Assembly: GCA_963666705.2 (NCBI GenBank)
Contig: CAXXKO010000017.1
Location: 62,001-126,000 of the forward strand
Direction of reading: 5' to 3'
DNA: 64,000 nt
Source: G963666705 sp963666705
Lineage (GTDB): Bacteria; Pseudomonadota; Alphaproteobacteria; CADEGL01
Shown: positions 58,489 through 64,000 of the stretch, piece after piece
Layout: each line of letters opens with the position of its first letter
How positions within the stretch are numbered: position 1 is the stretch's first letter
Position numbers and translations under genes: made by a program
Notes under the pieces: generated by a model
What the model saw: the letters and a program-made list of their open reading frames with translations, nothing else
Told to the model about the DNA's origin: nothing
Database searches by the model: none

Positions 58489-59895
58489 ATGGCGGAGACA
58501 TACGACCTCATCGTGATCGGGGCGGGCCCGGGGGGCTATGTGGCCGCCATCCGGGCCGCGCAGCTCGGCATGAAGGTGGCTTGCGTCGAGAAACGCGCCA
58601 CCTTGGGTGGCACCTGCCTCAACGTGGGCTGCATCCCCTCGAAGGCCCTCCTGCGCTCCTCGGAGCTGTACCACGAGGCCCAGGACGGCCTCGCCGCCCA
58701 CGGTATCGGTCTGGGCAAAGCCAAGCTCGATCTGGCCGCCATGCTCGCGCGCAAGGACAAAGTGGTCGCGGACCTGACTAAGGGCGTCGCCCATCTCTTC
58801 AAGAAGAACGGGGTGGATTGGATCGAGGGCGCGGCGGCCATCACCGGTAAGGGGGCGGTCACGGTGACGCCGGGCGAGGGCGAGGCGCTGGCCCTCACGG
58901 CCCGCAACATCCTCATTGCTACGGGCTCGGAATCGATGCCGCTCGCCGGCGTCGAGGTGGACGAGGCGCGAATCGTCAGCTCGACGGGCGCGCTCACCCT
59001 CCCCAAGGTGCCCAAGCACCTCCTGGTCGTCGGTGCCGGGTATATCGGGCTCGAGCTGGGGTCGGTCTGGGGCCGCCTCGGTGCCCAGGTGACCGTGGTC
59101 GAGTTCCTCGACCGCATCACCCCCGGCATGGACGCGGAGATCGCGAAGAATTTCCAGCGCGTGCTCAAGAAACAGGGCTTCAAATTCCGCCTCGGGACCA
59201 AAGTGACGGGGGCCAAGGCGGCGGGGAGCGGCGTCGAGGTGACGGTCGAGCCGGTGGCCGGCGGGGCGGCGGAGAGCATCGCGGCCGACGTGGTGCTGGT
59301 CGCCATCGGCCGCCGGGCGCACACGGACGGGCTCGGCCTCGCGGCGGCGGGCGCCGGTCTTGACGCGCGCGGCTTCGTCGAGACGGATGCGCATTTCCGC
59401 ACCGCGGCCGAGGGCATCTGGGCCATCGGCGACTGCCGGCCCGGCCCCATGCTGGCCCACAAGGCCGAGGAGGAGGGCGTCGCGACCGTCGAGCACATGG
59501 CGGGCCTGCCCGGCCACGTCAATTACGAGGTCATCCCCGGCATCGTCTATACCTGGCCCGAGGTGGCGACCGTGGGCCGCACCGAGGAGGAGCTCGCGGC
59601 CGCGGGCGTCGAATACAAGGTGGGCAAGTTCCCGTTCATGGCCAACAGCCGCGCGCGCACCAGCGGCGAGACCGACGGCATGGTCAAGATCCTGGCCGAC
59701 GCGCGCACGGACCGCATTCTCGGCGTCCACATCCTGGGACCCGACGCCGGCAACCTGATCCACGAGGCCGTGGTGGCCATGGAGTTCGGCGCCTCGGCCG
59801 AGGACCTCGCCCGCACCTGCCACGGCCACCCCACCCTCAACGAAGCGGTCAAGGAGGCCGCCCTGGCCGTCGACGGCCGCGCCATTCACATCTAG
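58489..59895 (+). CDS. lpdA: Dihydrolipoyl dehydrogenase (E3)
   Basis: FAD disulfide oxidoreductase that re-oxidises the lipoyl groups of OGDH and related complexes, 468 residues. FAD motif VIGAGPGGYVAAIRAAQLG, redox-active disulfide GGTCLNVGCIPSKALLRSS, NAD fold VVGAGYIGLELGSVWGRLG and the C-terminal active-site His-Glu in CHGHPTLNEAVKEAAL. ATG 58489 (MAETYDL) is used, not the in-frame ATG 20 codons upstream. Normally adjacent to sucB, here 4.6 kb away beyond an IS and four minus-strand genes. Confidence 0.97.
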   Translation: MAETYDLIVIGAGPGGYVAAIRAAQLGMKVACVEKRATLGGTCLNVGCIPSKALLRSSELYHEAQDGLAAHGIGLGKAKLDLAAMLARKDKVVADLTKGVAHLFKKNGVDWIEGAAAITGKGAVTVTPGEGEALALTARNILIATGSESMPLAGVEVDEARIVSSTGALTLPKVPKHLLVVGAGYIGLELGSVWGRLGAQVTVVEFLDRITPGMDAEIAKNFQRVLKKQGFKFRLGTKVTGAKAAGSGVEVTVEPVAGGAAESIAADVVLVAIGRRAHTDGLGLAAAGAGLDARGFVETDAHFRTAAEGIWAIGDCRPGPMLAHKAEEEGVATVEHMAGLPGHVNYEVIPGIVYTWPEVATVGRTEEELAAAGVEYKVGKFPFMANSRARTSGETDGMVKILADARTDRILGVHILGPDAGNLIHEAVVAMEFGASAEDLARTCHGHPTLNEAVKEAALAVDGRAIHI

Positions 59896-59929
59896 AGCGG
59901 CCGCGCCCCCCGCGTGCCAGTCATCGCAC

Positions 59930-60042
59930 ACCCCCTCACCCCGGCCCTCTCCACCTCGAAGGGGGAGAGGGGGCCCTGTGGACGATATCTTCCAACGAAC
60001 CCTCTCCCCCCGCTTGCGGGGGGAGAGGGCAGGGTGAGGGGG
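59930..60042. repeat. Intergenic palindromic repeat (CCCTCTCC...GGGAGAGGG type)
   Basis: Stems CCCTCTCC/GGGGGAGAGG near 59945-59970 and CCCTCTCCCCCCGCTTGCGG/GGGGGAGAGGGC near 60000-60030, inside a larger CACCCCCTCACC/AGGGTGAGGGGG pairing (about 59929-60042). Related to the stems in the composite repeats at 22774-23168 and 26043-26267. Likely acts as the 3' end of lpdA. Confidence 0.7.
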
Positions 60043-60079
60043 AATTGCCGTATCATGCGCGCCCGACGGGCGGAATACC

Positions 60080-60328
60080 GTGTCCAACCCCGACCCCATG
60101 ACCGACCGCCGGAAGACGGATAAGAGCGAAATGGCGCCCTTCGCACACGGATCGGCCCGGCCGCCACGCAAGGGCTGGCGGCGCTGGGCGGTGATCGCAC
60201 TCGGCGTGGTCTTCCTGATTATCGGCGTGGCGGGCCTCGTCCTCCCTTTCCTCCAGGGCATCGTCTTCCTCCTCGCCGGCCTCTGGGCGCTGTCCCTCGA
60301 GGTGGCCTGGGCGCGGCGCCGCGACTGA
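60080..60328 (+). CDS. Small two-helix membrane protein (PGPGW-like)
   Basis: An 82-residue protein with a basic N-terminus and two helices in RRWAVIALGVVFLIIGVAGLVLPFLQGIVFLLAGLWALSLEVAWARR. The GVAGLVLPFLQGIVFLLAGL core resembles the PGPGW small transmembrane family, but this copy stops early after the second helix. GTG 60080 or ATG 60098 as start. Function unknown. The following 120 bp continue in a way that could once have extended the C-terminus. Confidence 0.65.
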   Translation: MSNPDPMTDRRKTDKSEMAPFAHGSARPPRKGWRRWAVIALGVVFLIIGVAGLVLPFLQGIVFLLAGLWALSLEVAWARRRD

Positions 60329-60448
60329 GGCTGATCGCCCGCGCGCCGCCCTGGGCCGCCCGGCGCTGGCGCCGAGCCGAGGCGCTGGCCCAGAGTTGGC
60401 TTTCCAAGGTCACGCGGCGATGAGCGGCAAGGTGGGCAAGGCGGGCCG

Positions 60449-61657
60449 ATGACCGGCTGGCGGCTCGTGACCGCGCTCTGCCTCGCGCATGTGTCGAGCC
60501 TCACGGGCTTCAGCGCTTTCGCGGCCCTCCTGCCCACATACTTTTTCGCCGAGTGGGGCATCTCGGGCGCGCAAGCCGGCCTGATCAGCGGCGTCTTCTT
60601 CGCCGCCTATGCGGGCGCCGTGCTGGTGCTGGTGAGCGCCACGGACCGCATCGATTCGCGCCGCGTCTATCTCGCTTCCGCCGCCGGCGGCGTGCTCGCC
60701 TGCCTCGGTTTCGCCCTTCTGGCGACGGGCTTCTGGTCCGCCCTGCTATTGCGCGCCCTCGCCGGCCTGGCGCTCGCCGGGACCTACATGCCGGGCCTCA
60801 AGGTCCTGACCGACCGCTACGCGGGGCCGCGCCAATCCCGGGCGCTGGCCTTCTACACCGCGAGCTTCGCCCTCGGGGCCAGCCTCTCCTACGTTCTCGC
60901 CGGGCAACTCGCACCCGGCCTCGGCTGGCGCTGGGCCTTCGCCCTCCTGGCCCTGGGGCCGCTCTCCGCACTCGCCATCGTCGCCCTCGCGGCCCGGCCG
61001 CTGGCGCCGCGGCGAGCGGAGACGGCGGGCGGTGGGCTGCTCGATTTCCGGCCCATCCTCCGCAACCGCGAGGCCATGGCCTATATCCTCGGGTATGGCG
61101 CCCATTGTTGGGAGCTGATGGCCATGCGCTCCTGGATCGTGGCCTTCCTCGCGTTCAGCCAGAGCCAACACCCGGACGGCCTCCACCTCTGGCGCGTCAC
61201 CACCATCGCCGCCGCCGTCAACCTGGTGGGAGTCGCCTCGAGCATCCTCGGCAACGAGCTGGCGCTGCGCTTCGGGCGCCGCCGCTACCTGATCGCGGCC
61301 ATGCTGGCCTCGGCGGCCCTGGCGGCGGCGATCGGCTTCACGGCGGCCCTGCCCATGACTATCGTGGTGGGGCTGAGCCTCGTCTACGGGGTCCTGGTCA
61401 TGGCCGATTCGGCGGCACTCATCGCCGGCGCGGTCGAGGCGGCGGACGAGGGCCGGCGGGGCGCCACCATGGCCGTCCTGTCCTTCATCGGCTTCACCGG
61501 CTCCTTCCTCGGCCCGCTCGCCTTCGGCGTCGTCCTCGACCTCGCGGGCGGCCGGGACAGCGTGCTCGCCTGGGGGCTCGCCTTCCTGACCCTGGGGCTC
61601 GGCTGCCTTTCGGGCGCGGTGGCGCTGCGCGGGCTGGCGCGCGCGACGCGGCCATGA
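60449..61657 (+). CDS. MFS transporter, first of a tandem pair
   Basis: A 402-residue twelve-helix transporter. FAEWGISGAQAGLISGVFFAAYAGAVLVLVSATDRIDSRRVYL is the TM1-loop-TM2 region with the MFS loop motif, and AGLALAGTYMPGLKVLTDRY follows TM4. It overlaps the next gene by four bases and is clearly its paralogue (shared AGTYMPGLK, SWIVAFL.FSQS, NREAMAYILGYGAH versus NRVAMAYILGYGAL). Substrate unknown. ATG 60449 chosen; upstream AGGCGGGCCG is a weak ribosome site. Confidence 0.87.
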   Translation: MTGWRLVTALCLAHVSSLTGFSAFAALLPTYFFAEWGISGAQAGLISGVFFAAYAGAVLVLVSATDRIDSRRVYLASAAGGVLACLGFALLATGFWSALLLRALAGLALAGTYMPGLKVLTDRYAGPRQSRALAFYTASFALGASLSYVLAGQLAPGLGWRWAFALLALGPLSALAIVALAARPLAPRRAETAGGGLLDFRPILRNREAMAYILGYGAHCWELMAMRSWIVAFLAFSQSQHPDGLHLWRVTTIAAAVNLVGVASSILGNELALRFGRRRYLIAAMLASAALAAAIGFTAALPMTIVVGLSLVYGVLVMADSAALIAGAVEAADEGRRGATMAVLSFIGFTGSFLGPLAFGVVLDLAGGRDSVLAWGLAFLTLGLGCLSGAVALRGLARATRP

Positions 61658-62841
61658 GGCTCGGGTTCCTCGTCGCCGCCATGTGCCTGGCCGAGGTGCT
61701 GGGCATGGCCGGCTATTCCGTCTTCCCGGCCCTGATCCCCCTGTTCCTCGACGAATGGGCGCTGACCAACGCCGAGGTGGGCTGGATCACCGGCATCTTC
61801 TTCCTCGGCTATACGGTCGTGGTGCCGTTCCTGGTCGGCATCACCGACCGCATCGACACGCGCCGGGTCTACCTCGCCTCGACCGCGCTCGCGGCCGCGG
61901 CCGTGCTCGGCTTCGCCCTCCTGGCGAATGGCTTCTGGACCGCGCTTCTCTTTCGCGCCATCGCCGGCATCGGCCTCGCGGGCACCTACATGCCGGGCCT
62001 GAAGGCGCTCGCGGATCGCGCGGAAGGGGCGGCCCAGGCCCGTATCGTCACCTGGTACACGGCCTTCTTCACCGTGGGCGCCGGCCTCAGCTTCGTCATC
62101 GCGGGCACGGTCACGGACTGGCTCTGCTGGCGCTGGGCATTCGGCGCGGCGGGCCTCGCCACCCTCGCCGGCCTCGCCATCACCTGGGTGGTCCTACCGG
62201 CTTCGCCGCCCGAGGCGGGCAGGGTCAGGGCCGCCCGCATGCCCGTGTTCGGACCCGTTTCGCGTAACCGGGTGGCCATGGCTTATATCCTGGGCTATGG
62301 CGCGCTCGTCTGGGGGTTGAGCGCCTTGCGCTCCTGGATCGTCGCCTTCCTGGTTTTCAGCCAGTCCCTGCAGCCGGCCGGCACGGCCGTGGCGGCCGCG
62401 ATCAACATGATCGGCGTCCCCGCCGGCATCGCCGGCAACGAGCTCGGCATCCGCTTCGGCCTGCGCCGGGCCGTCGTGCTGATCTTCCTCGCCGCGGCCG
62501 TCTTCGGTGCGTTCTACGGCTTCACCGCCGCCTGGCCCACTCTCGCCGTCGTCGGCCTCTGTTTCCTCTATTTCACGGTCATTCAGGGCAACATCTCGAC
62601 CCTGACCACGGGCGCCGTGGCGGCGGCCGAGCCGGGCCGGGTCGGCGCCACCATGGCGCTCCATTCCTTCGTCGGCTTCGCCTGCGCCTTCGCCGGCCCG
62701 CTGGTCTTCGGCCTCGGCCTCGATCTCACCGGCGGCAACGAGAGCGTACTGGCCTGGGGCCTCGCCATTGCCGTGGGCGCCCTCGCCTGCGTCGCCGGCG
62801 CCGTCGTCGTCGGCACCATGGGCGGCCCCCCGAGGGCGTGA
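61654..62841 (+). CDS. MFS transporter, second of a tandem pair
   Basis: A 395-residue twelve-helix transporter coupled to the first copy (ATGA). TM1-TM2 region: LDEWALTNAEVGWITGIFFLGYTVVVPFLVGITDRIDTRRVYL. Repeats the AGTYMPGLKALADR and ELGIRFGLRR segments of its neighbour. Tandem duplication followed by divergence is the likely history. The two could form a heteromeric pair or have split substrates; nothing in the sequence decides. Confidence 0.88.
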   Translation: MRLGFLVAAMCLAEVLGMAGYSVFPALIPLFLDEWALTNAEVGWITGIFFLGYTVVVPFLVGITDRIDTRRVYLASTALAAAAVLGFALLANGFWTALLFRAIAGIGLAGTYMPGLKALADRAEGAAQARIVTWYTAFFTVGAGLSFVIAGTVTDWLCWRWAFGAAGLATLAGLAITWVVLPASPPEAGRVRAARMPVFGPVSRNRVAMAYILGYGALVWGLSALRSWIVAFLVFSQSLQPAGTAVAAAINMIGVPAGIAGNELGIRFGLRRAVVLIFLAAAVFGAFYGFTAAWPTLAVVGLCFLYFTVIQGNISTLTTGAVAAAEPGRVGATMALHSFVGFACAFAGPLVFGLGLDLTGGNESVLAWGLAIAVGALACVAGAVVVGTMGGPPRA

Positions 62842-62921
62842 CGGCCGGCGGGCGAATTGCCGCCGCGGGCGGGGGCGTGATAGCCTCGCATACGGTGGGT
62901 TTGCCGGGGGGAGCGCCACCC

Positions 62922-64000
62922 ATGATCGTGGATGAGAAGCAACTGCGCGAGCTGGCGAGCGCCGTCTTCATGGGCGCGGGCTCGTCCGAGGCGGAGGCGC
63001 GGCAGGTGGCGACGCAACTGGTCGGCGCCAACCTCACCGGTCATGATTCCCACGGGGTAGGGCGCATTCCGCTCTATTTGGAGCACGCCAGCGACGGGCG
63101 CGTGCGGCCCAACCGCCACGTCCGCGTGGTCACGGACTCGGGCGCCATCCTGGTCCTCGACGGCGGGCGCGGCTATGGCCACGTGATCGCGGCCGAGGCC
63201 ATGGCCCTCGGCATCGATCGGGCGCGGGAAGGCGGCCTCTGCCTCCTCGCCCTGCGCAATTCCTTCCATGTCGGGCGCGTCGGGGCCTGGGCCGAGATGT
63301 GCCTCGACGCCGGCTTCGCCTCGATCCACTTCGTCAACTCGAACGCGCACGCGCCCCTGGTGGCGCCCTTCGGCAGCGCCGACGCCAGGCTCTCCACCAA
63401 CCCCTTCTGCGCCGCCGTGCCCTCGGCCTCGGGCGATCCCGTGGTGCTCGACATGGCGACGGCGAGCCTGGCCGAGGGCAAGATCCACGTCGCCTTCAAC
63501 GAGGGCCGCCAGGTGCCGGACGGCACCCTGATCGACGCCGACGGGCGACCCACGAACGACCCCGGCGCGCTCTACCGCAAGCCCCGCGGCGCCCTCCTCG
63601 CCATGGGCACCTACAAGGGCTTCGGCCTCGGCCTCATGTGCGAGTTGCTGGCCGGCGCGCTCGGCGGCGGCGGCATCATGCAGCCCGAGAACATCGGCGA
63701 GGACACGATCGTCAACCATATGCTGAGCATCATCATCGACCCCGCCGCCCTGGGCGATAGCGAAACCTTCCTCAACGACGTCGCCGCCGCCGTCGACTGG
63801 GTCAAGTCCTCGCCGCCCGCGCCTGGCGGCGAAGGGGTCATGGTGGCGGGCGACCCAGAGCGCCGGGCGCGGGCCGAGCGCATGGCCAACGGAATTACCA
63901 TTGACGACGTGACCTGGAAGGAGATCCTGGAAGCCGCCGGCTCGGTCGGCGTGGGCGGCGACCGGGTCACCGCGATCATCGGCGCCGGGGGCGGGCCCGC
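62922..64000 (+). CDS. Malate/L-lactate dehydrogenase family oxidoreductase, 3' truncated by window end
   Basis: NAD(P)-dependent oxidoreductase of the Ldh2/MDG1 family (distinct from LDH-like Mdh), 359 codons visible, open at the right edge. LRELASAVFMGAGSSEAEARQVATQLVGANLTGHDSHGVGRI at the N-terminus with the conserved His-Asp-Ser-His; RNSFHVGRVGAWAEMCLDAG and STNPFCAAVPS in the middle; KGFGLGLMCELLAGAL. Members act on malate, sulfolactate, ureidoglycolate or 2-ketogluconate-type acids. Start ATG 62922 after GGGGGGAGC. Confidence 0.9.
   Translation, partial: MIVDEKQLRELASAVFMGAGSSEAEARQVATQLVGANLTGHDSHGVGRIPLYLEHASDGRVRPNRHVRVVTDSGAILVLDGGRGYGHVIAAEAMALGIDRAREGGLCLLALRNSFHVGRVGAWAEMCLDAGFASIHFVNSNAHAPLVAPFGSADARLSTNPFCAAVPSASGDPVVLDMATASLAEGKIHVAFNEGRQVPDGTLIDADGRPTNDPGALYRKPRGALLAMGTYKGFGLGLMCELLAGALGGGGIMQPENIGEDTIVNHMLSIIIDPAALGDSETFLNDVAAAVDWVKSSPPAPGGEGVMVAGDPERRARAERMANGITIDDVTWKEILEAAGSVGVGGDRVTAIIGAGGGP

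Noticed and set aside
56380..60561. 1393-codon open frame on the minus strand
   Set aside because: Only the last part (56380-56928) is real (GDYXXLXY protein). The rest runs antisense through lpdA and out of frame with DUF2157; it stays open because of high GC.

Overview
The window is high-GC DNA from an alphaproteobacterium, most likely of the Rhodospirillales type. The evidence is gene order and gene types: a short stand-alone HprK beside RapZ, an incomplete EIIA-Man/HPr/EI phosphorelay, a ChvG/ChvI two-component pair with ATP-type pckA nearby, the CbtBA cobalt permease, and the zapE-mdh-sucCD-sucAB-lpdA respiratory block. Most genes are tightly packed, often with 4-base ATGA stop/start overlaps.

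Layout. 1-9.5 kb (minus strand): tail of a PAS-rich sensor kinase, ahcY, then the nitrogen/carbon phosphorelay ptsP-ptsH-EIIA-rapZ-hprK, transcribed from the chvI/chvG end. The ptsH/ptsP junction carries a 281-bp nested inverted-repeat element. 9.7-15 kb: cbtBA, a HugZ-like protein, pckA, an Xre regulator with an apparent toxin remnant, and an MFS transporter. 15-22 kb: polA, then an unusual secreted metzincin-type protease gene split by a one-base frameshift. 22-27 kb: leuD, leuB and asd (leucine and aspartate-family biosynthesis) set among intergenic repeats, including a 36-bp tandem array, plus a LysE exporter. 27-30 kb: pdxY and a CitE-like lyase/MaoC hydratase pair of ethylmalonyl-CoA-pathway type.

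30.9-32.2 kb has no recognisable gene. It holds a GC-rich, hairpin-rich stretch of about 1 kb ending in a minus-strand intrinsic terminator, then an AT-rich stretch with three DnaA-box-like sites, then the sdh promoter. 32.2-36.1 kb is sdhCDAB, interrupted between sdhA and sdhB by a DUF4258/YgiT-type toxin-antitoxin-like pair. 36.2-44.3 kb is an accessory catabolic block: PaiB-like, RraA-like, TauD-like, DUF3291, SAF-domain dehydrogenase, SDR, PLP decarboxylase-like, and a frameshifted acyl-CoA synthetase. 44.4-53.9 kb is zapE, mdh, a secreted tandem-Cache protein, sucC, sucD, sucA and sucB. An IS630-family element sits one base after sucB, and a four-gene minus-strand membrane cluster separates it from lpdA (58.5-59.9 kb). 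The end holds a small membrane protein, two tandem paralogous MFS transporters and a truncated malate/lactate dehydrogenase-family gene.

Together sdhCDAB, mdh, sucCD and sucAB-lpdA encode the TCA segment from 2-oxoglutarate to oxaloacetate except fumarase. pckA and the PTS-Ntr/ChvGI relay link it to gluconeogenesis and carbon/nitrogen signalling. Three genes look frameshifted (sensor kinase, metalloprotease, acyl-CoA synthetase), two of them at homopolymer runs, so sequencing or assembly error must be weighed against real decay.
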